DNA of 6,770 nt from an uncultured Pseudomonadota bacterium. Its GTDB lineage: Bacteria; Pseudomonadota; Gammaproteobacteria; Burkholderiales; SCOH01. Every line of letters begins with the position of its first letter. Position 1 is the first letter of the stretch. The translations under genes and the position numbers were made by a program. The stretch spans positions 1 through 6,770 of the forward strand of contig CALMFQ010000566.1 of the NCBI GenBank assembly GCA_937863215.1, given 5' to 3'. Below the pieces are notes generated by a model. It did no database searches and was not told the DNA's origin. It saw nothing but the letters and a program-made list of their open reading frames with translations. Shown here piece by piece: positions 1 to 5,455 of this stretch.

Positions 1-288
1 GTGAGGATTACCAACCGACTGGAAGCAGGCCAGCATCGTTTCCTCATCGTGCGGCAGCCCCTTCCCATTATCCTGCACCTGCAGCCAGTTGGAATCCAGC
101 GTGACTCCAATCTGCGTAGCGCCGGCATCAATGCCGTTCATGATCAACTCCATGACGGCTTTTTCGAACCGGGTAGTCTGCTGCGTAACCATGTCGAGCA
201 GCATCGAACGATGCGGCTGGAAGGAACGCCATATTTTGCCTGTGGGAGCCGGATTACCCGGCTGTGGTTTGCTCAACGGTGTGGGCAT
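1..288 (-). CDS. GHKL-type ATPase (MutL/HATPase_c_3-like), N-terminal part, runs off the left edge
   Basis: Reading the minus strand from an ATG at 288 gives 96 residues with no stop before the window edge, so only the N-terminus is present. It shows the first two GHKL ATP-binding motifs. The N-box is MELIMNGIDAGA at residues 46-57, with Glu47 as likely catalytic base and Asn51 as likely Mg ligand. The G1 box is DNGKG at 73-77. The DAGA...V...DNGKG arrangement is closest to MutL, MORC and other HATPase_c_3 proteins. GHKL proteins use ATP binding to drive dimer-clamp movements, often on DNA. The first 20 residues are proline-rich and look flexible. The start lies 35 nt inside the upstream 69-aa gene. 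There is no other in-frame ATG, GTG or TTG between it and a stop at 312-310. No SD is visible; the leader is CAA-rich. A phage rIIA-like or MutL-like protein are both possible; the missing C-terminal part would decide. Confidence 0.82.
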   Translation of the reverse strand, partial: MPTPLSKPQPGNPAPTGKIWRSFQPHRSMLLDMVTQQTTRFEKAVMELIMNGIDAGATQIGVTLDSNWLQVQDNGKGLPHDEETMLACFQSVGNPH

Positions 289-463
289 TGTTGGATTGCT
301 GAGTGGATGTCATTGCGTCGTAGACGAATTGGATGGCCTGCATACCATGCAGAATTTCTGCAGGCTGGCCTGTGGGTGCTCCTCGGCGGCGGAAATAACC
401 GCCGCCAGCATATTCAAATGGGAAGATATTTCCCAACTCCGGTGTGAGTGCGTCGCTGATCAC
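254..463 (-). CDS. Small unknown protein, 69 aa, GTG start coupled to the upstream gene
   Basis: I do not recognise this family. The start is GTG at 463-461, overlapping the TGA stop of the 120-aa gene in a GTGA, which points to translational coupling. The next in-frame ATG would remove more than half of the protein. The central part (about residues 17-50) reads as a compact, conserved-looking domain: a glycine/aromatic stretch (YAGGGYFRRRG), then PTGQPAEILHG, then a short helix ending VYDAM. The last 18 residues are Ser/Thr/Gln-rich and probably disordered; they overlap the start of the GHKL ATPase gene by 35 nt. No membrane segment or metal-binding motif is visible. The overlaps on both sides suggest it is made together with the 120-aa protein and the ATPase, but a functional link is only inferred. 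Confidence 0.68.
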   Translation of the reverse strand: MISDALTPELGNIFPFEYAGGGYFRRRGAPTGQPAEILHGMQAIQFVYDAMTSTQQSNNAHTVEQTTAG

Positions 464-822
464 GTGCTAAGATGCTCTGCCAGCGTAATAGCCAGCAGCC
501 ATCCCTCAGTAGTAGGAGCAAAGCGAGCAATTGGCGCATCCAGCGCAGGGCTGAAGTGGGGATCCAGATGTATTCTGTTCGGATTAAACCAACCCCGAAA
601 CACCAACACTTTAACGCCTTCGTAATTTGTACAGTCTGGATACAGTACCTTCAGTGCGTACGCGTGTGCGCAAATATGCTTGTCCAGTAGCCTCCAGTGT
701 GTCGGATTAGGTGCCGGCATATCCGGCGGCGTATCACCCGCGGGTTTCGGGCAACTCGCGCAATTTGAGAAAGGTTTCCAGCCTCCCATATCAGCTGTTG
801 CGGACAATTTCGTCCCACTCAT
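460..822 (-). CDS. Unknown 120-aa protein with a short Cys motif
   Basis: I do not recognise this protein. The N-terminus carries CASCPKP (Cys21, Cys24), followed by a proline-rich linker (about 27-40) and a domain with an HICAHAYALKVLYP stretch (about 49-62, including Cys51). The C-terminal third contains DPHFSP, ARFAPTTEGW and a final amphipathic helix. The Cys-x2-Cys pair with nearby His and Cys residues could bind a metal, but the four ligands of a classical zinc finger are not evident. The ATG at 822 lies 32 nt inside the upstream 71-aa gene, preceded by AGCAGG directly against the start. Its TGA overlaps the GTG of the next gene. Composition and spacing fit a genuine phage gene; the function is unknown. 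Confidence 0.72.
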   Translation of the reverse strand: MSGTKLSATADMGGWKPFSNCASCPKPAGDTPPDMPAPNPTHWRLLDKHICAHAYALKVLYPDCTNYEGVKVLVFRGWFNPNRIHLDPHFSPALDAPIARFAPTTEGWLLAITLAEHLST

Positions 823-1006
823 CCTGCTGTGCTGGCGTCACGGTAGTCATAGCCCACACGGCCGCATGGAGCGCCCGAATGCTGGCTCGGGATGGATCGC
901 GTCCGTGATCCAGTGCGGCCGTCACCTTGCGTGCCGCCGCCACAACAGCCTCCTGCAATCCATATTCCTCTGGATGCAGCATGACGATTTCGGGGCCGCT
1001 GATCAT
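791..1006 (-). CDS. Small unknown helical protein, 71 aa
   Basis: This is an unrecognised short protein. The ATG at 1006-1004 overlaps the TGA of the upstream 115-aa gene (ATGA), which fixes the start. After about 12 residues it is predicted by eye to be mostly helical: an alanine-rich helix (EAVVAAARKVTAAL, about 19-32), then a second helix through RASIRALHAAVWAM (about 40-53), and a short acidic third helix near the end (QQDEWDEIV). No catalytic motif or membrane segment is seen. It overlaps the next gene by 32 nt. A small DNA- or protein-binding adaptor is possible, but nothing in the sequence proves it. Confidence 0.65.
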   Translation of the reverse strand: MISGPEIVMLHPEEYGLQEAVVAAARKVTAALDHGRDPSRASIRALHAAVWAMTTVTPAQQDEWDEIVRNS

Positions 1007-1350
1007 GTCCGGAACAGCGGCTTGCTGGTAGGAACCACTGCAGTACCAAACGCGTACTCAGATAGGGAACAGCACTCGACGCGATTCAGCATGCGTTCCG
1101 ACAATTCCTGACGCGCTAGCCGAAGCTTCTCCTGCGAATGCCGGTTCCGCTGCATCTTGCGATACAGCCGGTACGTTCTGCCCCACACGATCATGCCACT
1201 GTAAAGTCGCAGCCTGGTAAACTGCACAGCTGCCCGTGCGGCTCGTGCGGCTGCCGGTGTTGGTGCCTGTATTAGGCAAGCAATGAAGTCGCCATTCAGC
1301 TTCCGGATGTCCGTGGCCGATGCATCGGTATCCATATGTTCAGCGCTCAT
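1003..1350 (-). CDS. Unknown basic protein, 115 aa, coupled to thyA
   Basis: I do not recognise this protein. The frame is open 72 nt further upstream inside thyA, but the likely start is the ATG at 1350-1348. It shares its first base with the last base of the thyA TGA (TGATG), a classic coupling arrangement. A later Met at 1335 is an alternative start. The N-terminus is acidic. From about residue 30 to 90 it is Ala- and Arg-rich and appears helical (AAARAARAAVQFTRLRL, then WGRTYRLYRKMQRNRHSQEKLRLARQEL). The net positive charge could suit nucleic acid contact, which is inference. Two adjacent Cys (VECCS) sit near residue 92. The stop overlaps the next start in ATGA. Confidence 0.7.
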   Translation of the reverse strand: MSAEHMDTDASATDIRKLNGDFIACLIQAPTPAAARAARAAVQFTRLRLYSGMIVWGRTYRLYRKMQRNRHSQEKLRLARQELSERMLNRVECCSLSEYAFGTAVVPTSKPLFRT

Positions 1351-2321
1351 CAGATCGCGATCGTAAAATCCTTCTTCGGGTGCGCCTGGTAGTCGTCCAG
1401 CATGATCAAAGCCGGATCCCAATCGACCATGTTTTCGATCGGGATGACCGAACGGATGGTGGGATGGGCAAAAGGTTTTCTGACCAACAATTCCTCCGCA
1501 CCTTCCTCGATGTGTTTCGAATAGATATGGGTGTGACCCAGATCACCGATGACCTGCCCGGGTGTGAACATCTCGCGGTATCCGGGAAGTTCGCAGATGA
1601 GCCAGAGTAGCAGGGCGTAGTGGACCATGTTGGTGGGCGTGCCGAGGATGATGTCGGTACTGCGTTGGCGCCACTCCAATGACAGGATATACCGCCCGTC
1701 TGGGGCCTTGCCCGTAACCATGAGCTGCCAGGCGAAATGGCAGGTCGGTAGTGCCATTTGCTGCAGCGCCGTCGGATTCCAGTAGGATACGACCAGGCGG
1801 CGACTGAACGGACTCTTCTTCAGCTCAAACAGCACGTCGGTCAGTTGATCAACACCAGTATGTTGCAGCTCGGGCGCTTCATGGGGATTCGTCCCTTTGT
1901 TAATCCGATAGTCCCGGAAATCCCGCAACTGCTTGCCGTAGATCGGACCCAGGTCCATCTCGGCTGCCATCTTGGCCTGGATTTCCGGATCATCCTTCGA
2001 ATACGCCACCTTGGTCGGATTGCACCACTCGTCCCAGATCCGACAGCCATGCTTCTGATACCAGGACTTATCCGTTATGCCGCGAAGAAATCCAAGCAGC
2101 TCGACCTTCATGAATTTGGTGCCCAACTTCCGCAGCGTAGTCAGCGGAAATCCCGCCCGCATGTCGTGCCTGACCTGCATGGCCGGCAACATCGTAAACG
2201 AATCAGCCGTGCGGCCACTGCCGATCAAAAATCCATTTTCCAACAGCTGGCGCAGTACGCCGGCATACGATACGTCGAACGTATTTTCGGGCCTGATCGA
2301 CCCAGTATGAAGTTTGCTCAT
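1350..2321 (-). CDS. thyA: Thymidylate synthase (ThyA type)
   Basis: A full-length 323-aa thymidylate synthase, which converts dUMP and 5,10-methylene-tetrahydrofolate to dTMP and dihydrofolate in the cytoplasm. Visible family motifs: GRT around Arg37 (phosphate-binding arginine); Glu74 in VELLGFLRG; IWDEW at 95-99; LGPIYGKQ at 124-131; the arginine pair RR at 174-175; catalytic Cys194 in LPTCHFAWQ; QRSTD at 219-223; Asn231 in TPTNMVHYA; HTHIY with His265 and Tyr267; and the C-terminal closing segment ending TIAI. Asn231 corresponds to the residue that selects dUMP; dCMP hydroxymethylases have Asp there. Both active-site tryptophans (96, 99) are kept, so ordinary TS activity is more likely than hydroxymethylation. 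One oddity is Gly77, where ELLWFL is usual. It is longer than the roughly 264-aa E. coli enzyme, with an insertion at about 100-123. The start at 2321 follows an 18-nt spacer, CAA-rich and without SD. The downstream gene is coupled by TGATG. Confidence 0.97.
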   Translation of the reverse strand: MSKLHTGSIRPENTFDVSYAGVLRQLLENGFLIGSGRTADSFTMLPAMQVRHDMRAGFPLTTLRKLGTKFMKVELLGFLRGITDKSWYQKHGCRIWDEWCNPTKVAYSKDDPEIQAKMAAEMDLGPIYGKQLRDFRDYRINKGTNPHEAPELQHTGVDQLTDVLFELKKSPFSRRLVVSYWNPTALQQMALPTCHFAWQLMVTGKAPDGRYILSLEWRQRSTDIILGTPTNMVHYALLLWLICELPGYREMFTPGQVIGDLGHTHIYSKHIEEGAEELLVRKPFAHPTIRSVIPIENMVDWDPALIMLDDYQAHPKKDFTIAI

Positions 2322-2339
2322 CTGATATTGTTGTCGTGT

Positions 2340-2579
2340 TTACGCTCCTGCGAGGGCCACGTCGCCCATTGTTATCACTTCGGAATCCCGAGCCCATTCG
2401 ATCCAGTTGCCGAGAAATATTTCCCGAACCTTATCTGAACCGCCTGAGCTGTACCACACCTGCTCGTGTCTTCGGCGAATGACCGAACGAGTCAGATAAT
2501 TGTCCCGTTTGCCGGGACGGCTGATGACATCCCCTGGTTGTGGGTTCTCCCGTGGGTCGCGAGGTGTAATTTTTGGCAT
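2340..2579 (-). CDS. Small unknown phage protein, 79 aa
   Basis: This short protein lies just upstream of thyA, separated by 18 nt. I chose the ATG at 2579 because GGAG (2586-2583) precedes it, although the 3-nt spacing is short. The frame is open further upstream and a TTG at 2615 would add 12 residues, but these are basic and not protein-like. The sequence reads as a small beta-rich fold: PGDVISRPGKR (about 15-25), a basic strand (LTRSVIRRRHEQVWY, about 29-43), and a C-terminal segment with tryptophans in GNWIEWARDSEV. PGDV plus a late W-x2-W is a pattern I associate with small phage proteins of unknown function. No enzyme motif is visible. Position between the kinase and thyA suggests co-transcription with nucleotide metabolism genes. 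Confidence 0.68.
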   Translation of the reverse strand: MPKITPRDPRENPQPGDVISRPGKRDNYLTRSVIRRRHEQVWYSSGGSDKVREIFLGNWIEWARDSEVITMGDVALAGA

Positions 2580-2582
2580 GGG

Positions 2583-2586
2583 CTCC
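2583..2586 (-). promoter_or_regulatory. Probable ribosome binding site (GGAG) for the 79-aa gene
   Basis: The minus strand reads GGAGCCCATG, placing GGAG three bases before the ATG at 2579. It is the clearest Shine-Dalgarno-like element in the window and the reason for preferring this start over the upstream TTG at 2615. The spacing is shorter than usual. A second purine-rich GGAGG at 2608-2604 is about 24 nt from the ATG, too far to serve it. Confidence 0.45.
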
Positions 2587-2623
2587 AATATTACGCCGCT
2601 GCGCCTCCGGTGCAATTAATCCA

Positions 2624-2875
2624 TTACTGGCTCCAGATATTGGACCAGCCGTGGTCAGCGGACCAACGATCGAGCACCAACAGCCTGTGCCATCCATTGC
2701 GGCACCACAGCAGCAACTCGGGAAAAAACTTGGGCTTGAGCTTGATCAATTCGCCGGGCAGCAGGTTGTGATGCTGACCGGCGTAAAAGACCTGCAGGAC
2801 CGCGGTAGGATCCGACACCTCGATGATGACCGATGGTGCCGGAGAGTCGACAGGTTCCAGCCGGCACTGCAACAT
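2624..2875 (-). CDS. Small unknown protein, 83 aa, coupled to the dNMP kinase
   Basis: I do not recognise this protein. The ATG at 2875-2873 shares a base with the kinase stop TGA (TGATG), so it is probably translated by reinitiation. A TTG one codon earlier is possible but unnecessary. The N-terminal half looks like beta strands (SVIIEVSDPTAVLQVFYAG, about 16-34), followed by LLPGELIKLKPKFFPELLLW and a tryptophan-rich end with five Trp in the last 27 residues or so. It is too short for a known enzyme, and no membrane segment of adequate length is clear. A 44-nt spacer separates it from the 79-aa gene. Confidence that it is coding rests mainly on the coupling, the strand consistency, and the absence of another gene filling the space. 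Confidence 0.6.
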   Translation of the reverse strand: MLQCRLEPVDSPAPSVIIEVSDPTAVLQVFYAGQHHNLLPGELIKLKPKFFPELLLWCRNGWHRLLVLDRWSADHGWSNIWSQ

Positions 2876-3717
2876 CAACGCGCTACCCGCCGGATAGTGC
2901 TATCCACCAGGTCAACGACTTCGCGAGCTTTGGCGAGCAGGAAAGCGCTCCGTTCCTCATCCCCCATGTCCTGATTGTTATCGATGACGAATACGGCGGG
3001 GAGCATGAAGCTCGTATCCTCCGTATTCGCAACACGCCGCTCAGGCTGAAGTTCGCAGAAAAGCTGTTCGTAACGGTATGCGTTTACACCGCGGCGCTCC
3101 ATCCGCTCGAATTGATCCTTTTGCTCGTCTGGGCGGCGACGTATGGAAGTCTGCGGCGAAACCCACATGTACACGATCAGGGGCGGACAAACGGGACCAT
3201 AGGCCAACAACAAATCCGAGGGCTGTATGGGCGTGTCAGACATCTGTTGGAAATAATCGGCCTGGTATACGCCCCCGGACAACAGAGGCCAGCGATCCGA
3301 CACCAACCAAGGACTACCCAACGGTAATACTTCTCCGGTCACTTTTCGTAGTTCCGGCGCTACGATGCGCTCCAATACATCCATCGTATTGGCTGCCATC
3401 GCCGGCACGATCACGGACGGGTGAGTCAGTATCGGCTGTTCGGACTTCATGATATTCCGCAATTCTTCGCCGAACGCAGTAGCGCCGGGCATACGGAAAT
3501 CTTTCGTTACCACGCCCTGTTCGGAAAGACAGCGCACCAACTGTCTGATGAACTCACTCTTACCTGATCCATCAATCCCCTCAACAGCCACCCACGGGTA
3601 GGCTGGGATAAGCGGGACAGGTTCGGACGACGCCAGATAGCTCCCGAGTCGCGGGAAAATGTTCAACAGGCGAGGCAGTTCAATCCCTTCGTAAAGGCAG
3701 TTTGGAATGGTAATCAT
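2875..3717 (-). CDS. Thymidylate kinase-like deoxynucleoside monophosphate kinase
   Basis: A 280-aa P-loop kinase of the thymidylate kinase family, expected to phosphorylate dTMP (or another dNMP) with ATP in the cytoplasm. Motifs: Walker A GIDGSGKS at 47-54; a substrate-loop motif RMPGATAFGEELR at 75-87, resembling R-x-PGG-T-x2-GE-x-IR; DRW at 141-143 followed by SGGVYQ, corresponding to the DRY/H...AYQ motif; and an Arg-rich LID region near 193-204 followed by DQFERME. The family is usually about 200-215 aa. This one has an extra N-terminal segment of about 40 residues and a longer C-terminus. DRW in place of DRY/DRH means the accepted nucleotide should not be assumed to be dTMP. The ATG at 3717 follows the AT-rich intergenic gap; there is no SD, only a CAATC-type leader. 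It is the first gene of the downstream block, and thyA follows two small genes later. Confidence 0.88.
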   Translation of the reverse strand: MITIPNCLYEGIELPRLLNIFPRLGSYLASSEPVPLIPAYPWVAVEGIDGSGKSEFIRQLVRCLSEQGVVTKDFRMPGATAFGEELRNIMKSEQPILTHPSVIVPAMAANTMDVLERIVAPELRKVTGEVLPLGSPWLVSDRWPLLSGGVYQADYFQQMSDTPIQPSDLLLAYGPVCPPLIVYMWVSPQTSIRRRPDEQKDQFERMERRGVNAYRYEQLFCELQPERRVANTEDTSFMLPAVFVIDNNQDMGDEERSAFLLAKAREVVDLVDSTIRRVAR

Positions 3718-3868
3718 TTGATTGTGAACGCTTTAAGTATGTGATTTTAGCTCAAAATTTTCTAAACAGCATTTCCCCCGAAATGTGGGTTAAATGCCTC
3801 ATCGCCAACGATTAATTTGTACCACAATAGGCGCCATTTTGTACCCATTAGCACCTGTTTTGTACCCA
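3718..3868. other. Intergenic gap between the two gene blocks; probable control region
   Basis: This is the only substantial non-coding stretch in the window (151 nt). The 50 bases at 3721-3770 are about 70% A+T by hand count, much richer than the surrounding genes. It contains three direct repeats towards the upstream gene and a small hairpin in the middle. On the minus strand a -10-like TAAAAT occurs at 3749-3744, 26 nt before the kinase start, but no convincing -35 box lies 16-18 bp upstream of it, so a sigma70 promoter is not established. A phage-specific or activator-dependent promoter, or a replication origin, would fit equally well. No U-tract-type terminator for the upstream block was found. 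Confidence 0.55.
3770..3785. repeat. Perfect 6-bp inverted repeat (hairpin) in the control gap
   Basis: The plus strand reads CATTTC-CCCC-GAAATG, a perfect 6-bp stem around a 4-base loop (GGGG on the minus, transcribed strand). There is no run of T after it on either side, so it is not a normal intrinsic terminator. It lies between the triple repeat and the AT-rich stretch before the kinase gene. It could be an operator or a leader hairpin; the stem is short enough to arise by chance. Confidence 0.4.
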
Positions 3869-3871
3869 TTA
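3815..3871. repeat. Three iteron-like direct repeats, 21-22 bp period
   Basis: Two identical 14-base copies of TTTTGTACCCATTA lie at 3837-3850 and 3858-3871, starting exactly 21 bp apart. A third, diverged copy (core TTTGTACC at 3816-3823, then one inserted base and CAATA to 3829) lies upstream. Its right end is also 21 bp from the right end of the middle copy. On the transcribed strand the unit reads TAATGGGTACAAAA. The last copy includes the TAA stop of the upstream gene. Spacing near two helical turns puts all copies on one face of the DNA, as in iterons of replication origins or arrays of regulator binding sites. Which of these applies cannot be told from the sequence. Confidence 0.8.
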
Positions 3872-4384
3872 CAGAGAAATTTCGGTCATTTCATTGTTTC
3901 TGCTAAAAGTTATGAACCATGGAGTGGATGGTCCCAGATTTACTTGTAGCAGATTATTACGGAAGAATTCGGCTTGGACGCGCTGTTGGTCGGTCAGAGC
4001 CTGCAGTTCGTCCCGCTTCTTGGACCGTCGATGCAGTGCCCCGATGGACAGCTGATCGTAACCAGTGCGCAGAATATCGGCGACGACGTCTCGATCGTAG
4101 ATGAGCGCCCATTGATTCTCGAGCAGCCCGAGTCCTACGATAGCGGGATTCAGCTGGGATTCCCATACCTTCAGTCGCTCTGTCTGGATACGACCCCACA
4201 GTGCTTCACGGTTTTGGGTACTAGGTTTGGGTAACCACGCTAGCAGTAGCTTACCAGCCGTCTGCAGCGTGAAGGTCGTATCACACACATCCGTGACTTC
4301 GGGGGAACGGGCCAGGGTATCAAACGTGGCGACCGGAACGACACCACTGTACCGCTCTGCTGTTCCGACCGTTCGGATATTCAT
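3869..4384 (-). CDS. Unknown protein, 171 aa
   Basis: I do not recognise this protein. The ATG at 4384-4382 overlaps the TGA of the upstream 180-aa gene (ATGA), which fixes the start and suggests coupling. It appears to be a mixed alpha/beta protein. The N-terminal half contains GVVPVATFDTLARS and KLLLAWLPKPS. A central helix (about 60-78) carries two tryptophans and is rich in charged residues. Then come IVGLGLLENQWALIYDRDVVADIL (about 82-105, written here only as its start IVGLGLL and end VVADIL), a basic RRSKKRDELQ patch at 119-128, and an aromatic end. No nuclease, polymerase or P-loop motif is visible. It is the last gene of the upstream block; its stop codon lies within the third direct repeat of the gap. 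Confidence 0.78.
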   Translation of the reverse strand: MNIRTVGTAERYSGVVPVATFDTLARSPEVTDVCDTTFTLQTAGKLLLAWLPKPSTQNREALWGRIQTERLKVWESQLNPAIVGLGLLENQWALIYDRDVVADILRTGYDQLSIGALHRRSKKRDELQALTDQQRVQAEFFRNNLLQVNLGPSTPWFITFSRNNEMTEISL

Positions 4385-4923
4385 GCGCGCACCAATTCGA
4401 CGTCATCGATCGCGGATGGAACCAAATTCATCCGCCCGATGAATTGCGCAATCGGCAGCGTCTTGACAATTGCGTCGGCTTCGACATTGACAGGATCCCG
4501 CGTCGACGCGCGCTTGGCTGTCTTGGCCTCTGCCTCTTTGGTAACAAACGGTGGTACGACGGTCCGCAGATTGAGCAGGATGTAGGTGCCGGGTTTGTTG
4601 TCGTCGACCATCAGACACGGATAGCCCGTGGTGGGACGCAGCCCGCTATCTCGAGGCGTCGCTCCCTGGTTCTCCAATGTGCGGGTGTAGGAAGCGCGCA
4701 ACTTTGCGTATGCGGCCTTCTGGTCGGGCGTCACGAAAGTGTGCTCGTTGAGGACCAATGCGTCACGTGATGCACGAATGAGATCCCGGTACCCACTGTA
4801 GGGCTGAAGAATTTCCACCACGTGGTCCTTCACGGACCCATCCTGACTTTGGTAGCCCTTGATGCGAATAATGGATCCAGGCTTCGCTACCCGAAATACT
4901 TGCTGGAATTTACTGATCTGCAT
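4381..4923 (-). CDS. Unknown protein, 180 aa
   Basis: I do not recognise this family. The open frame extends upstream to 5031, but those 36 residues look like out-of-frame readthrough of the neighbour. The ATG at 4923-4921 gives a clean start (MQISKFQQVF) with only 14 nt overlap of the upstream gene. The N-terminus looks like a small beta domain (RVAKPGSIIRIKGYQSQDGS, 11-30, with VEIL after it). A helical segment follows at about 45-85, then another strand-rich part (YPCLMVDD, TYILLNLRTVVPPF, about 101-126). Next is a Lys/Ala-rich charged linker (about 129-142) and a last conserved-looking part ending VELVRA. The leader is AACCAACAATC without an SD. The stop is coupled to the next gene by ATGA. 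A nucleic-acid-binding role is possible from the fold impression only. Confidence 0.8.
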   Translation of the reverse strand: MQISKFQQVFRVAKPGSIIRIKGYQSQDGSVKDHVVEILQPYSGYRDLIRASRDALVLNEHTFVTPDQKAAYAKLRASYTRTLENQGATPRDSGLRPTTGYPCLMVDDNKPGTYILLNLRTVVPPFVTKEAEAKTAKRASTRDPVNVEADAIVKTLPIAQFIGRMNLVPSAIDDVELVRA

Positions 4924-5455
4924 GATTGTTGGTTTTTCGTTGTTTGAACCGCCGCTCCATGACGCGCAACAGATGCCGGGCTGAGCGGACTGGCGTGGTA
5001 GCCCGGTAGTCCAATCCGTTGATGGCGGCAATCGAGCCAGGCGGACTGCATGAAGTTGCCTTGTCGTTTACGATAGCCAGATGGAAATCCGGTGTACCGA
5101 TCCCGACAGGGCGCACACTGATATGACGGTCCGCATGTCTGGTCGTGGGCCTGACCGTGATGTGGATCGTACAACCCAGACCGCACGGCCCCAATACCTC
5201 CACAGTACCTCTTCCGGGAAGAGTGCCTCCGCCGGCAATACCTACCCTCTTGCGCCCAACCAAATATTCCAGATCAGCGCGCAACCGATCTATCGCTTTC
5301 GGCCACGTGTCCTGCTCTGCCTGCTTGGAAAGGATCTCCATTTTGGACTGCAGTTCCGCCATTTCGTTTTTTCGATTCAACGCGCGTTTGCCCAACGCGT
5401 TGGTATATTCCAGCAGCCCCCGAGGATTATCGGCCGGCACTTTTTGTTTTGCCAT
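4910..5455 (-). CDS. Unknown protein, 181 aa, with N-terminal coiled coil
   Basis: I do not recognise this protein. Residues about 12-66 form a long charged helix with heptad-like leucine spacing (ALNRKNEMAELQSKMEILSK and a second helix AIDRLRADLEYLVG), probably a coiled coil for oligomerisation. The C-terminal part begins with a glycine-rich turn (GIAGGGTLPGRGTVEVLGP) that starts a beta-rich domain (about 72-147) containing GCTIHITV and FHLAIV. It ends with a strongly basic helix (RHLLRVMERRFKQRK). The glycine-rich segment resembles a P-loop loosely but lacks the GK[ST] signature, so I do not call it an ATPase. The ATG at 5455 lies 22 nt after the nuclease stop; the leader ATTCAATC has no SD. 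Confidence 0.78.
   Translation of the reverse strand: MAKQKVPADNPRGLLEYTNALGKRALNRKNEMAELQSKMEILSKQAEQDTWPKAIDRLRADLEYLVGRKRVGIAGGGTLPGRGTVEVLGPCGLGCTIHITVRPTTRHADRHISVRPVGIGTPDFHLAIVNDKATSCSPPGSIAAINGLDYRATTPVRSARHLLRVMERRFKQRKTNNHADQ

Noticed and set aside
1..625. Plus-strand open frames of 148 and 178 codons at the left end
   Set aside because: They lie opposite the GHKL ATPase and small genes, whose minus-strand products carry clear motifs. The plus-strand products show no family resemblance and are shadows.
1003..1422. Longer 139-aa version of the 115-aa protein
   Set aside because: It would begin 72 nt inside thyA; the TGATG junction at 1350 is a much better start.
1758..2438. Plus-strand 226-codon frame antisense to thyA
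   Set aside because: It covers the thyA coding region in reverse and has no recognisable domain; its length follows from codon bias of the real gene.
2445..2460. Extra copy of the intergenic repeat (TGTACCACACC)
   Set aside because: It matches only part of the diverged copy and lies within a coding gene without neighbours at 21-bp spacing; likely chance.
3770..3785. Intrinsic transcription terminator after the upstream block
   Set aside because: The stem is only 6 bp, AT-rich, and not followed by a T-run on either strand.
4381..5031. Longer 216-aa version of the 180-aa protein
   Set aside because: The extra 36 N-terminal residues are read out of frame from the coiled-coil gene and look non-native; the ATG at 4923 gives a clean start with a 14-nt overlap.
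5220..5250. Walker A motif in the coiled-coil protein (GIAGGGTLPGRG)
   Set aside because: It lacks the GK[ST] end and a following helix, so it is better read as a glycine-rich turn.
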